Assembly: GCF_036867195.1 (NCBI RefSeq)
Contig: NZ_JBAJII010000001.1
Span: forward strand, 2,914,001-2,978,000
DNA length: 64,000 nucleotides
Source: Arthrobacter sp. Soc17.1.1.1
GTDB lineage: Bacteria; Actinomycetota; Actinomycetes; Actinomycetales; Micrococcaceae
Direction of reading: 5' to 3'
Shown here in pieces: positions 26,110-35,235 of the stretch (position 1 is its first letter; each line of letters starts with the position of its first letter). A model generated the notes under the pieces. The model was not told where the DNA came from, searched no databases, and saw only the letters and a program-made list of their open reading frames with translations. Both the position numbers and the translations under genes were made by a program.

Positions 26110-27074
26110 TGGCCGCACCGATCGACGACACCACCGCCGCTCCGCCCCAGGGCGCGGGCCGGGTCATCGCCGCCGGGACGCTCTGCTGGCGGCTGGAGAA
26201 GGGCCGCCTCCAGGTCCTGATCATCCACCGGCCGCGCTACCGGGACTGGTCGTGGCCGAAGGGCAAGCTGGATCCGGGCGAGACGACGCCGGAGTGCGCC
26301 ATCCGCGAGACCTTCGAGGAGGTGGGCCTGAGCGTCAAGCTCGGCATCCCCCTCGCCACCATCAGCTACCCGGTGTCCTCGGGCGAGAAGGTCGTCCTGT
26401 ACTGGGCCGCGCGGACCGACCGTCTGCGTCCCGTGCCGGACGGCAAGGAGGTGGACCGGGTGCAGTGGGTGTCGCCGGAGAAGGCGCGCGACCTGCTGAG
26501 CAATCCGTCCGACGTCGAGCCCCTCGACGCCCTCGTCGCGGCGCACGACGCGAAGGACCTGCACACCTGGCCCCTGATCGTGGTGCGCCACGCGAAGGCG
26601 AAGCCGCGCTCCTCCTGGAGCCGGGCGGAGGGCGACCGGCCCCTCGCCGCCACGGGTCGACGGCAGGCGATCGCGGTGAGCCGCCTGCTGCAGGCGTGGA
26701 ACCCGGAGCGCGTGGTGAGCAGCCCGTGGGAGCGCTGCGTGCAGACCATCTCCCCCTACGTGAACCAGCGCAGCGCGAAGTTGAAGCTCGTCGACGCCCT
26801 CACGGAACGCGATGCCGCCCGCAGGCCCGGTCGCACCAGGGCCTCGGTGGAGCGGGTCCTGGACAAGCGCCGGTCCGTGGCCCTGTGCACGCACCGGCCG
26901 GTGCTGCCGCTCGTGTTCTCGGTGCTGGCCGGTCACATGCCGGCCGCGCTGCGGGAGCTCCTGCCGGTCGACGATCCCTATCTCGCCCCCGGGGAGGCTG
27001 TCATCTGCCAGGTGAGCAGTTCGAACCAGGGCCGCATCGTCTCGGTGGAGCAGTTCCGCGCGTACGACGACTGA
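26109..27074 (+). CDS. Nudix hydrolase fused to a histidine phosphatase (MutT1-like)
   Basis: Two-domain hydrolase of 321 residues. The N-terminal Nudix domain has a perfect Nudix box from GKLDPGE to REXXEEXG near residues 52-74. The C-terminal half is a SixA-type histidine phosphatase beginning IVVRHAKAK near residue 157, with a conserved CTHRP segment. Mycobacterial MutT1 has this fusion and also lies beside ppk1; it hydrolyses 8-oxo-(d)GTP and diadenosine polyphosphates. One-base overlap with ppk implies coupled translation. Confidence 0.92.
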   Translation: MAAPIDDTTAAPPQGAGRVIAAGTLCWRLEKGRLQVLIIHRPRYRDWSWPKGKLDPGETTPECAIRETFEEVGLSVKLGIPLATISYPVSSGEKVVLYWAARTDRLRPVPDGKEVDRVQWVSPEKARDLLSNPSDVEPLDALVAAHDAKDLHTWPLIVVRHAKAKPRSSWSRAEGDRPLAATGRRQAIAVSRLLQAWNPERVVSSPWERCVQTISPYVNQRSAKLKLVDALTERDAARRPGRTRASVERVLDKRRSVALCTHRPVLPLVFSVLAGHMPAALRELLPVDDPYLAPGEAVICQVSSSNQGRIVSVEQFRAYDD

Positions 27075-27099
27075 CCTGCCGGCTCGACGGGGAGGAGCA

Positions 27100-27164
27100 G
27101 TTCACGTGGAGTCAGCGCCGATACGGCCTCCGTTCACGCCGTGTTCATCCCGCGTGCCTAGTGT
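27100..27164 (+). promoter_or_regulatory. PHO-box-like direct repeats and -10 element
   Basis: Two adjacent 11-bp units, GTTCACGCCGT (27132-27142) and GTTCATCCCGC (27143-27153), match the actinobacterial PHO-box pattern of 11-bp direct repeats with a GTTCA core. A further GTTCACGTGGA lies at 27100-27110. TAGTGT (27159-27164) is a suitable -10 immediately downstream. PhoP control is inferred from the pattern. Confidence 0.6.
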
Positions 27165-27208
27165 CGGACCTTCACCCACGGAGCGGCAGCGACGACAGGA
27201 CGGCACCC

Positions 27209-27445
27209 ATGGCCGATGTGAAGGGCCTCGTGCGGGCACTCGCACCGCACGAGATCGAGCAGATCCACCGGATCGGGCCCTCGGGGCCGTTGACGCCGAG
27301 ACTCCTCCACGCCATCGATCGTGCTGCCGGCGGTCCCGGCGAGGGCCGAGGCTACTACGTCTATGGCCGTCCGTCCGACAGCGACCGGCCTCGGCCGTTC
27401 GTCCTGCGCGACGATGTGTGCGCCGAGCTGTTCGGCCGCCACTAG
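27209..27445 (+). CDS. Small hypothetical protein behind a PHO-box-like promoter
   Basis: A 78-residue soluble protein (MADVKGLVRALAPHEIEQ) with no transmembrane segment or signal peptide and no family I recognise. Its promoter region contains 11-bp GTTCA repeats like PhoP sites. An AGGA lies about 12 nt upstream of the ATG. Together with ppk and the mutT1-like gene just upstream, this suggests a role in phosphate limitation, but the molecular function is unknown. Confidence 0.65.
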   Translation: MADVKGLVRALAPHEIEQIHRIGPSGPLTPRLLHAIDRAAGGPGEGRGYYVYGRPSDSDRPRPFVLRDDVCAELFGRH

Positions 27446-27499
27446 GGTCGGTGCCGACCGGCCCCCGTCCCCCGCAGTCCGCTCGGTGGCGGTGACGGG

Positions 27500-28264
27500 A
27501 TGAGGCCCTCCCCCGGGACGTCCGCCGCCCTCGCCGCTCCGGCGGATCCGCCGCCGCGTGTGTCGCTCCGCCTGCGGGACATCGGGTCCGCTGCGGTGCT
27601 GCCGGAGGTCGGTGCGATGCTCGCACTCCTCGACGACGGCGAACACGCGCGGGCGGGGCGCGCCGATGACCCCGCGGCGGCCGGGTCCTTCGTCGCCGGC
27701 CGGTACCTCCTGCGCCTGCTCGCCGCCGAACTCCTCGGTGTGCCCGCGGCGGACCTCGTGACGTGCTTCTCGTGTCCGCGCTGCGGACCTGTCCCCGGAA
27801 CCGATCACGGGCGCCCTGCGTACCTCCTCGACGGCGGACCGGTGCCCCTGGCGCTCAGCCTCTCGCGGGCCGGGGGGTTCGCCCTCCTGGGAGCGCTCGA
27901 CCTGCGGGGCGTCGTTCGTGCAGGCCACACGTCGTCCGGCGCCGCCGGGGCTCCCCCGCCGTCCCTCGGCGTCGATCTCGCCGCGGTGTCCACCGTCGCG
28001 TTCGACGGCTTCGACGACGTCGCCCTGACTCCCGGCGAGCGGCGCGCCGTCCGGCGGCTTGCCCCCGCCCACCGGGATCGGGCCCGGGCACGCCTGTGGA
28101 CGCGCAAGGAGGCTCTGCTCAAGGCACTGGGCACCGGCTTCGCAGAGTGCGACCCGGACACGGTCGGTGTGCTGGAGGACGGCAGGATCACCGATCTCCA
28201 CGCCGTCGACGGTGCCGTGCTGGAGCCGCTGGGCCTGGTGGCGGCGGTCGCCGTCGTCCCGTGA
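27500..28264 (+). CDS. 4'-phosphopantetheinyl transferase (Sfp/AcpT-type)
   Basis: Transfers phosphopantetheine from CoA to a carrier-protein serine. In 254 residues it has both family motifs: GVDL (157-160), which positions Mg and CoA, and WTRKEALLKALG (200-211). A CxxCxxC cluster at residues 89-95 (CFSCPRC) corresponds to the family's CxxCG region near the middle. It points towards the minus-strand NRPS cassette 1.5 kb away and is the obvious activator of that enzyme's carrier domain. Confidence 0.88.
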   Translation: MRPSPGTSAALAAPADPPPRVSLRLRDIGSAAVLPEVGAMLALLDDGEHARAGRADDPAAAGSFVAGRYLLRLLAAELLGVPAADLVTCFSCPRCGPVPGTDHGRPAYLLDGGPVPLALSLSRAGGFALLGALDLRGVVRAGHTSSGAAGAPPPSLGVDLAAVSTVAFDGFDDVALTPGERRAVRRLAPAHRDRARARLWTRKEALLKALGTGFAECDPDTVGVLEDGRITDLHAVDGAVLEPLGLVAAVAVVP

Positions 28265-28364
28265 GGCCGAGGGAGCATCGTTCCCCGGGACCCGAGGACC
28301 AGCGGCGCACGAGTCTCGAAAGCCATTGGCGTGGCCCGAACGCTACCGCCCGGGGCGCGTGGGG

Positions 28365-29780
28365 CTACCGGTGCCCGAAGAGGTGATGGGCCGTCCCGCC
28401 GGTCCACAGGGCGGGCAGTGCAGGCAGTGCCTCCGCGAACAGCCACGGCTCCAGCAGGTCCTCCACGGCCACGCCCGGGAGCTCGTGTGCCGCGAGCGCG
28501 ATGAAGTCGGGCGTGGTGACCGTCGCGAAGCGGTACTCCGCCGACCAGGTACGCAGCAGCCCGAAGAAGGCGTCGTCCCCGGCGGCGGTGCGGAGCGCAT
28601 GCAGTGCGAGGGCGCCCCGCTTGTACACGCGGTCGTCGAACATGTCGCGGGCACCGGGGTCACCGACCAGGAGGTCCTGGGGTTCCCGGGCGAGACGCTG
28701 GTGGGTGGACCGTGCATGGGCATCCGCCGTCGTCGATCCGCCGGCCTCCGACCAGAGCCACTCGGCGTAGCAGGCGAAGCCCTCGTGCAGCCAGATGTCC
28801 TGCCAGCGCGCCGCCGTCACCGAGTTGCCGAACCACTGGTGTGCGAGTTCGTGGGCGATCAGCCGCTGGGCGTCCCAGCCCTGGTGGAGGTGGTTGCGGC
28901 CGATGATCGAGAGTGTCTGCGCCTCGAGGGGGATCTCGAGCTCGTCGTCGGCGACCACCACGAGGTACTGGGGGTAGGGGTAGGGCCCGAACCGCTCCTC
29001 GAACGCGGTCATCATCTCGTGGTGCCGGGCCAGCGCCGCCCGGGCGGCGGGCGCGAGCGAGGCCGGCACGGCGGCGTACTGGGGCACGGGGCTCCCCTGC
29101 CCGCGGGGCGCCGCGTGGGCGGGGAGGGCGACGGCCGGCCGTGCCGGATCGTTCAGTGCCACGAGGTCGTAGCGGCCGATCTGGACCGTCGCGAGGTACG
29201 TGGCCATGGGCTCCGCCTGCTCGTACACCCAGGTGGTCCGGCTGGACCTGTCGATGCGCGAGACGAGCACGCCGTTGCAGATGGCCCGGTAGCCGGAGTC
29301 GGTGGTGACTGTGAACCGGTAGGCGGCCTTCTGCGAGGGGTGGTCGTTGCAGGGGAACCAGGACGGTGCTCCGGTGGGCTGGCCCGCCACGAGGACGCCG
29401 TCGGTCAGTTCCTCCCAGCCGACCTCGCCCCAGATCCCGGAGAGGGGCGCGGGGTTGCCCTCGTAGCGGATGTCGAGGCGGAACTCGGCGTCGTCCGGTA
29501 CCGGATCGCGGAACGCTACCAAGAGCTTCCCGGCGCGGTCCTTGAAGGAGCGGATGCGGACGGTGTCCGAGGTCACCTTGGTGGTCCGGAGCCCGCTGAG
29601 GTCGAGTTCGAGCTGCCGCAGCTCGCGGTGCGCGGTCAGCGTGAGGACGGCGCGGCCCGCCAGACGGTTGCTGGCGAGCCGGTAGTCCAGGCCCAGGTCG
29701 TAGTGGCGCACGCGATAGGAGGTGCTGCCGCTGGCCGGTGTGTACGGATCCGGCGCCGGGCCTTCGGGACCACTGCTCAC
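28365..29780 (-). CDS. M1-family zinc metallopeptidase
   Basis: Aminopeptidase-like protein of 471 residues with the gluzincin site HELAH at 310-314 and the third zinc ligand Glu333 (HEGFACYAEW). The exopeptidase GAMEN motif is replaced by LEIPLEAQT, as in a set of actinobacterial M1 enzymes. It is about half the length of PepN and lacks the long C-terminal helical domain. No signal peptide, so probably cytoplasmic. Its GTG start overlaps the NRPS stop (GTGA), so it is the second gene of the NRPS operon. Confidence 0.9.
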   Translation of the reverse strand: MSSGPEGPAPDPYTPASGSTSYRVRHYDLGLDYRLASNRLAGRAVLTLTAHRELRQLELDLSGLRTTKVTSDTVRIRSFKDRAGKLLVAFRDPVPDDAEFRLDIRYEGNPAPLSGIWGEVGWEELTDGVLVAGQPTGAPSWFPCNDHPSQKAAYRFTVTTDSGYRAICNGVLVSRIDRSSRTTWVYEQAEPMATYLATVQIGRYDLVALNDPARPAVALPAHAAPRGQGSPVPQYAAVPASLAPAARAALARHHEMMTAFEERFGPYPYPQYLVVVADDELEIPLEAQTLSIIGRNHLHQGWDAQRLIAHELAHQWFGNSVTAARWQDIWLHEGFACYAEWLWSEAGGSTTADAHARSTHQRLAREPQDLLVGDPGARDMFDDRVYKRGALALHALRTAAGDDAFFGLLRTWSAEYRFATVTTPDFIALAAHELPGVAVEDLLEPWLFAEALPALPALWTGGTAHHLFGHR

Positions 29781-32700
29781 GCAGGATCTCCGGGACCGGA
29801 CCAGGAGCTGACCGGGTTCCCCATCCAGTAGGTCCCTGCCGGGACCGTCTCGCCGCGCATCACGAGCGACGCCGGGCCCACGGTGGCACCGGCAGCGATG
29901 TCCGCTGCGGGGAGGATCACGCTGTGGGGGCCCAGGGTCGCGCCTGCGGCGAGTTCCACGGTGTCCATGCTCATGATCCTGTCATGGAAGAGATGGGTCT
30001 GCACGACGCAGCCACGGTTGACGGTGGATCCGGGACCGAGCGTGACGAGGTCCGCCTCGGGCAGCCAGTAGCTCTCGCACCACACGCCGGAGCCGATCGT
30101 CGACCCGAGGGCACGGAGCCACCACACGAGGGCCGGCGTGCCGCTGGCCGCACGGGCGAACCAGGGCGCGCTCACACTCTCGATGAAGGTGTCCACCACC
30201 TCGTTGCGCCAGATGAACGAGCTCCACAGCGGGTGCTCCCCCGCCGTGATCCGGCCGACGAGCAGCCATTTCGCGATGACGGCGCTGCCGGCCGCGACCG
30301 CGCCGAGCACCATGAAGACGACGCCGCTCAGCAGTGCCGCCAGGAGGTGACCGCCCTGCCGGGCGAGCGCGTCGAAGATCACGAGGGCTGCCGCGGCGAT
30401 GACCACGGTGAGGACGACCGGCACACCCCGGCACAGTTCCCAGAAGGCGCGGGCGATCTTGAGGCGGCGGGGCGGCTGGAAGGTGCGGCTCTGGTCCCCG
30501 GTGACGGCGAGCCGCCGCAGCCGCGACGGCGGACTGCCCAGCCAGGAGCTGCCGGCCTTGGCCTTCGCGGGCGTGGCCGACAGGACGGCGACGAGCGAGT
30601 TCTTCGGTACGCGCCGCCCTGCGGAGGTCATGCCCGAGTTGCCGAGGAACGCCCGGCGCCCGATCTTCGCCGGGGCGATCCGCACGTAGCCGCCGCCCAG
30701 TTCGTAGGAGGCCACCATGGTGTCGTCCGCGAGGAAGGCACCCTCGCCGATGGTGGTCATCTTCGGGATGAGCAGCACGGTGGAGGCCTCGACGTTGCGG
30801 CCCACGCGGGCTCCGAGGAGCCGGAGCCAGACCGGGGTGAACAGGCTGGCGTAGAGGGGGAACAGGAGGTCCCGTGCCATGTCGAGGGTCCGCTCCGTGG
30901 CCCAGATCTGCCAGCCGATGCGGCTGCGGGCCGGGTAGTAGCCCTCCTTCAGGCCGATCCCGAGGAGCCTGACCGTCCCGAGGACGAGGACGGCGTTGAC
31001 GACGAGCCAGAGGACCGCGGCGAGGACCACGGGCCCCGCGAGCGACGGCCAGGCCGCCGAGAGCGACGGCGCCCCGCGCAGTGCCGCCACGACGGGCAGC
31101 GCGGCGACGACGGCGGCCAGGTACGGAATGAGCGCGAGCGCACCCGATGCCGCGGCGAAGGCCAGGAACGTCAGGCGGGACCGCCCCGCGGAGCCGGTGG
31201 CCGGCGCGGCGGGCCAGTCCTGCTTGGCCTTCCCCGCCCGCGTGGCGGGTGAGCCCGAGAACAGCTGGCCCGCCTTCACCGTGCCCTGCACGGCCGATCC
31301 GGGGGCGACCTCCGCGCCGGACCCGACGCTCGCGCCCGGCATGAGCGTGCTGCGCGCACCGATGACGGCTCCGGCCCCGATGGTGATGGCCCCGATGTGG
31401 ACGCGGTCGCCGTCGATCCACCAGCCCGAGAGATCGACCTCCGGTTCCACGGACGCCCCGGCGCCCAGGGTCAGCAGGCCGGTGACGGGAGGGACCGAGT
31501 GGAGGTCGACGTCCGGCCCGATCCTCGCGCCGAGCGCCCGCGCGTAGACCGGCACCCAGGGGGCGCTCGCGAGGCCGACCGCGCCCACGCTGTCGGAGAT
31601 CTGCTCGGCGAGCCAGAGCCTCAGGTGCACCCGGCCCGACCGCGGGTACACACCGGGCTGCACGCCGCCGAGCAGGAGGCGGGCCGCCACGACGGACAGT
31701 CCCATGCGGCCGACCGGGCTGACGAAGACGAGCCACGACGCCGCCACCCACCACCAGGACAGGGTCGGTGCGGCCGTGAGGATCCCCAGTGCGGCGAGCA
31801 CGTTGTTCGCGATCATGGCGTAGGTCAGCCAGCGCATGCCCGCGAGGAACTGGAGCGGGATGCCCATGAGGGTCTGGAACACCTGCGATCGGCGGGCGGT
31901 GTGACGGACGGTCCGTTCGGGGGCCGCGACCTGTTCGTCGCCGTCGCCGGTCCCGGCGGCGAAGGCCGCCAGGGCGCCGAGCCGCGGGTGCGCGTAGACG
32001 TCGGCGACGGTGATGACCGGGTAGCGTGCCCGGATCAGCGACACGAGCCGGGCGGCGGCGAGCGACCCGCCGCCGTGGAGGAAGAAGTCGGCGTCCTCGT
32101 CGGCTGGTACCGTGCCGAGGACGGCGGCCCACTGGTCGGCGATCCACTGCACGCGCGGATCGAGGTCCTCGAGCGCCGTCGCGTCCCCGGCCTCGCCCAT
32201 GCCGACCAGGGGCCAGGGCAGGGCGTTCCGGTCCACCTTGCCGCTCGTCTTGGTGGGCAGCGCGTCGGTGACGGCCAGGAGGGGGACGAGCGCTGCGGGG
32301 AGTTGCTCGGCCAGCAGGGCACGGAGGGCCGGCAGGTCGGGCCCGGGCCCGGCCGGGACGAGGTAGCCGACCAGGAGCTGGTTACCCGACCGCGTCGTCT
32401 GCACGGCAGCGGCCGCGCCGGCGATGCCGGGCAGGGCCTGCAGGGCGGCGTCCACCTCGCCCAGCTCGATGCGGCGGCCCCCGAGCTTCACCTGGTCGTC
32501 GGCCCGGCCGATGAACACGAGGCCGGCGGCGTCGAGCTGCACGAGGTCGCCCGATCGGTAGGCCCGCTCCCACCCGAGGGTGGGCAACGGCGCGTACTTC
32601 TCGGCGTCCTTGGCCGCGTCCAGGTAGCGGGCCAGGCCCACGCCCCCGATGATCAGCTCGCCGATGCCGCCCTCCTGCACGGGCAGGCCGGACTCGTCGA

Positions 32701-33694
32701 CCACGGCGAGGTCCCAGCCGTCCAGCGGCAGGCCGATGCGGACGGGTCCCTCGCCGCCGAGGCGGGCGGCGCAGGCGACGACGGTCGCCTCGGTGGGACC
32801 GTAGGTGTTCCAGACCTCGCGGTCGTGGACGGTGAGGCGCTGTGCGAGCTCCGGCGGGCACGCTTCCCCGCCGAAGATGAGGAGGCGGACGTTCTCGAGG
32901 GCGTCGGCGGGCCAGAGTGCCGCGAGGGTGGGGACGGTGGAGACCACCGTGATCCCGCGGGCGATGAGCCAGGGCCCGAGGTCGACGCCGGTGCGGACGA
33001 GCGCGCGCGGGGCCGGGACGAGGCAGGCGCCGTGCCGCCAGGCCAGCCACATCTCCTCGCAGGACGCGTCGAACGCTACGGACAGTCCGGCGAGCACGCG
33101 GTCGGTGGGCCCGATGGGATCGTCCTGCAGGAACAGGCGCGCCTCGGCGTCGACGAAGGCGGCAGCGGATCGGTGGCTGACCGCGACCCCCTTCGGCGTC
33201 CCCGTCGAGCCCGACGTGAAGATGACCCAGGCGTCGTCGTCGGGCGTCGGCTCCCCGGTGCCGCCCCGCCGTCCGCCCGTCCCGGGACCCAGCGACAGCC
33301 CCTGCCCCACGATGACGGCGGCCTGCGACTCCGCGAACACCACGCGGGCGCGCTCGTCGGGGTCGTCGGCGTCGACCGGCACGTACGCCGCCCCTGCCGT
33401 GAGCACGCCGAGGATCGCGATGTAGAGCTCGTTGGTGCCGGAGGGGAGGCGCACACCCACGGTGTCGCCGCGCCCCACCCCGGCGTCGCGCAGGACGGCG
33501 GCGAACTGCCCGGCGGCCGTCACCAGCTCCGCGTAGCTGAGCGCGGTGGTCCCGTCATCGAGCGCGGAGGCGCTCGGGTGGGCGCTCGCGGTGGCGGACA
33601 GGATGTCGAGGAGGGTGCGAGGCGTCGGAGCGAGTCCGGAGGCGGCGAACCGGGCGGCCGGGGCGGCCTCGGTCTCGGTCGGGGGTGTGGTCAC
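29777..33694 (-). CDS. Pls/PosA-family non-ribosomal peptide synthetase (A-T-membrane-hexapeptide)
   Basis: A 1305-residue membrane NRPS with no condensation or thioesterase domain. The adenylation domain (about 25-510) has FTSGSTGTPKG, NTYGPTEATV, YRSGDL, VKLGGRRIELGEVD and the catalytic Lys in TKTSGKVDRNAL. A carrier domain follows, with its Ser near residue 543 (HGGGSLAAARL). About six transmembrane helices in three pairs alternate with three LbH-type hexapeptide stretches (near 735-815, 975-1050 and 1200-1290). This matches epsilon-poly-lysine synthetase Pls and PosA-like enzymes. The GTG at 33694 has GGGAGA upstream. The product is unknown. Confidence 0.92.
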   Translation of the reverse strand: MTTPPTETEAAPAARFAASGLAPTPRTLLDILSATASAHPSASALDDGTTALSYAELVTAAGQFAAVLRDAGVGRGDTVGVRLPSGTNELYIAILGVLTAGAAYVPVDADDPDERARVVFAESQAAVIVGQGLSLGPGTGGRRGGTGEPTPDDDAWVIFTSGSTGTPKGVAVSHRSAAAFVDAEARLFLQDDPIGPTDRVLAGLSVAFDASCEEMWLAWRHGACLVPAPRALVRTGVDLGPWLIARGITVVSTVPTLAALWPADALENVRLLIFGGEACPPELAQRLTVHDREVWNTYGPTEATVVACAARLGGEGPVRIGLPLDGWDLAVVDESGLPVQEGGIGELIIGGVGLARYLDAAKDAEKYAPLPTLGWERAYRSGDLVQLDAAGLVFIGRADDQVKLGGRRIELGEVDAALQALPGIAGAAAAVQTTRSGNQLLVGYLVPAGPGPDLPALRALLAEQLPAALVPLLAVTDALPTKTSGKVDRNALPWPLVGMGEAGDATALEDLDPRVQWIADQWAAVLGTVPADEDADFFLHGGGSLAAARLVSLIRARYPVITVADVYAHPRLGALAAFAAGTGDGDEQVAAPERTVRHTARRSQVFQTLMGIPLQFLAGMRWLTYAMIANNVLAALGILTAAPTLSWWWVAASWLVFVSPVGRMGLSVVAARLLLGGVQPGVYPRSGRVHLRLWLAEQISDSVGAVGLASAPWVPVYARALGARIGPDVDLHSVPPVTGLLTLGAGASVEPEVDLSGWWIDGDRVHIGAITIGAGAVIGARSTLMPGASVGSGAEVAPGSAVQGTVKAGQLFSGSPATRAGKAKQDWPAAPATGSAGRSRLTFLAFAAASGALALIPYLAAVVAALPVVAALRGAPSLSAAWPSLAGPVVLAAVLWLVVNAVLVLGTVRLLGIGLKEGYYPARSRIGWQIWATERTLDMARDLLFPLYASLFTPVWLRLLGARVGRNVEASTVLLIPKMTTIGEGAFLADDTMVASYELGGGYVRIAPAKIGRRAFLGNSGMTSAGRRVPKNSLVAVLSATPAKAKAGSSWLGSPPSRLRRLAVTGDQSRTFQPPRRLKIARAFWELCRGVPVVLTVVIAAAALVIFDALARQGGHLLAALLSGVVFMVLGAVAAGSAVIAKWLLVGRITAGEHPLWSSFIWRNEVVDTFIESVSAPWFARAASGTPALVWWLRALGSTIGSGVWCESYWLPEADLVTLGPGSTVNRGCVVQTHLFHDRIMSMDTVELAAGATLGPHSVILPAADIAAGATVGPASLVMRGETVPAGTYWMGNPVSSWSGPGDPA

Positions 33695-33805
33695 GCTGGG
33701 ATTCTCCCGGTGGAATATGAACGGCAGGTGACGTGCGCGGCGGCCGCGGGCTCCGGGGCAGTCTACCGGGGCACGGGCCCCCGCTTCGGGCAGCCCGGCA
33801 CGTCC

Positions 33806-33818
33806 TAGACTGGCTGGG
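33806..33818 (+). promoter_or_regulatory. Leaderless promoter of thyA-folA
   Basis: TAGACT (33806-33811) ends 7 nt before the first base of the thyA GTG start (33818). No Shine-Dalgarno is present. Confidence 0.6.
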
Positions 33819-34645
33819 TGAGCACTTCCATCCCCACCCCGTACGAGGACCTGCTGCGCGACGTCATGGCGAACGGCGCGGCCAAGAGCGACAGGACGGG
33901 CACCGGCACCCGGAGCGTCTTCGGGCGGCAACTCCGCTTCGACCTCGCCGAGTCCTTCCCGCTCATCACCACCAAGCGCGTGCACTTCAAGTCCGTGGCG
34001 CTCGAGCTGCTCTGGTTCCTGCGGGGCGACTCGAACGTCCGCTGGTTGCAGGAGCGCGGCGTGTCCATCTGGAACGAATGGGCGGACGACGACGGCGAGC
34101 TGGGACCCGTCTACGGCGTCCAGTGGCGTTCCTGGCCCACGCCCGACGGCGGCCACATCGACCAGATCACCCAGGTGGTCGAGGCCCTGAAGACCGACCC
34201 CGATTCCCGCCGGCATCTCGTCTCGGCGTGGAACGTCTCGGAGATCAAGGACATGGCCCTGCCGCCGTGCCACGTCTTCTTCCAGTTCTACGTGACGCCG
34301 GGAACCGACGGCGGTCCCGGCCGGCTGTCCTGCCAGCTGTACCAGCGGTCGGCCGACACCTTCCTCGGGGTGCCCTTCAACATCGCGTCCTACGCCCTGC
34401 TGACCCTCATGGTGGCGCAGCAGACCGGGCTCGAGCCCGGCGAGTTCATCTGGACCGGCGGCGACGTCCACGTCTACGACAACCACGTGGAGCAGGTGAC
34501 CGAACAGCTGTCGCGGGAACCGTACCCGTACCCGCGGATCGCACTGAAGCGGACGCCGGACAGCATCCTCGACTACTCCCTCGAGGACTTCGAGGTGGTC
34601 GACTACCAGCACCACCCCACGATCAAGGCGCCGGTGGCGGTATGA
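33818..34645 (+). CDS. thyA: Thymidylate synthase
   Basis: Methylates dUMP to dTMP with methylene-THF, producing DHF. The 275 residues hold the active-site Cys in [11 protein letters not shown], the dUMP-phosphate Arg in [11 protein letters not shown], and the folate/dUMP segments [16 protein letters not shown] and [10 protein letters not shown]. The start is GTG, apparently leaderless. It overlaps folA by ATGA, the usual thyA-folA pairing that recycles the DHF it makes. Divergent from the NRPS. Confidence 0.97.
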   Translation: MSTSIPTPYEDLLRDVMANGAAKSDRTGTGTRSVFGRQLRFDLAESFPLITTKRVHFKSVALELLWFLRGDSNVRWLQERGVSIWNEWADDDGELGPVYGVQWRSWPTPDGGHIDQITQVVEALKTDPDSRRHLVSAWNVSEIKDMALPPCHVFFQFYVTPGTDGGPGRLSCQLYQRSADTFLGVPFNIASYALLTLMVAQQTGLEPGEFIWTGGDVHVYDNHVEQVTEQLSREPYPYPRIALKRTPDSILDYSLEDFEVVDYQHHPTIKAPVAV

Positions 34646-35235
34646 GCGAGGCGACCTCGCACAGCAGCCTCGGCGTGTCCGAGGCCGTCGGTCCGCACCC
34701 CGTGGTCGGCATGATCTGGGCGCAGACCGAAAGCGGCGTGATCGGCAGGGACGGCGGTATCCCCTGGCACGTGCCCGAGGACATGGCGCATTTCAAGGCC
34801 ACCACGACGGGACACCCCGTCATCATGGGCCGCCGGACGTGGGAGTCCTTCCCGTCGAAGTCGCGCCCCCTGCCGGACCGGACGAACATCGTCGTGTCCC
34901 GCTCCGGTGCCGACCTGCCGGGTGCCGTCGTCGTCGGGTCGCTCGACGCGGCGTTCGAGGCGGCGCAGGCCGCGCCCGGATCCGAGGAGATCTGGGTGAT
35001 CGGCGGCGGCCGGGTCTACGCCGACGCCATGGAGCGGGCCAACGCGGTGCTCGTCACCGTCGTCGAATCCGATGCCCAGGGTGACACCGTGGCGCCGCCG
35101 CTCGGTACCGACTGGGCACTGGCGGCCCTGACGCCGGAGTCGGGCTGGCTGGAGTCCAGCACCGGGACCCGGTACCGCATCAGCCTCTGGACGAGGACAC
35201 CCCGCGAGGACGCGGGGCGCTCAGGCGGGGTCTGA
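34642..35235 (+). CDS. folA: Dihydrofolate reductase
   Basis: Reduces DHF to THF with NADPH. The 197 residues start at the ATG overlapping the thyA stop. An N-terminal extension of about 20 residues precedes the core [39 protein letters not shown] and [16 protein letters not shown] complete the family motifs. The last 15 bp overlap the 3' end of the opposing LssY-like gene, an unusually tight convergence. Confidence 0.95.
   Translation: MSEATSHSSLGVSEAVGPHPVVGMIWAQTESGVIGRDGGIPWHVPEDMAHFKATTTGHPVIMGRRTWESFPSKSRPLPDRTNIVVSRSGADLPGAVVVGSLDAAFEAAQAAPGSEEIWVIGGGRVYADAMERANAVLVTVVESDAQGDTVAPPLGTDWALAALTPESGWLESSTGTRYRISLWTRTPREDAGRSGGV

Noticed and set aside
33695..34615. N-terminal extension of the NRPS opposite thyA
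   Set aside because: The upstream frame is antisense to thymidylate synthase; a GTG with GGGAGA upstream gives a normal adenylation-domain start.
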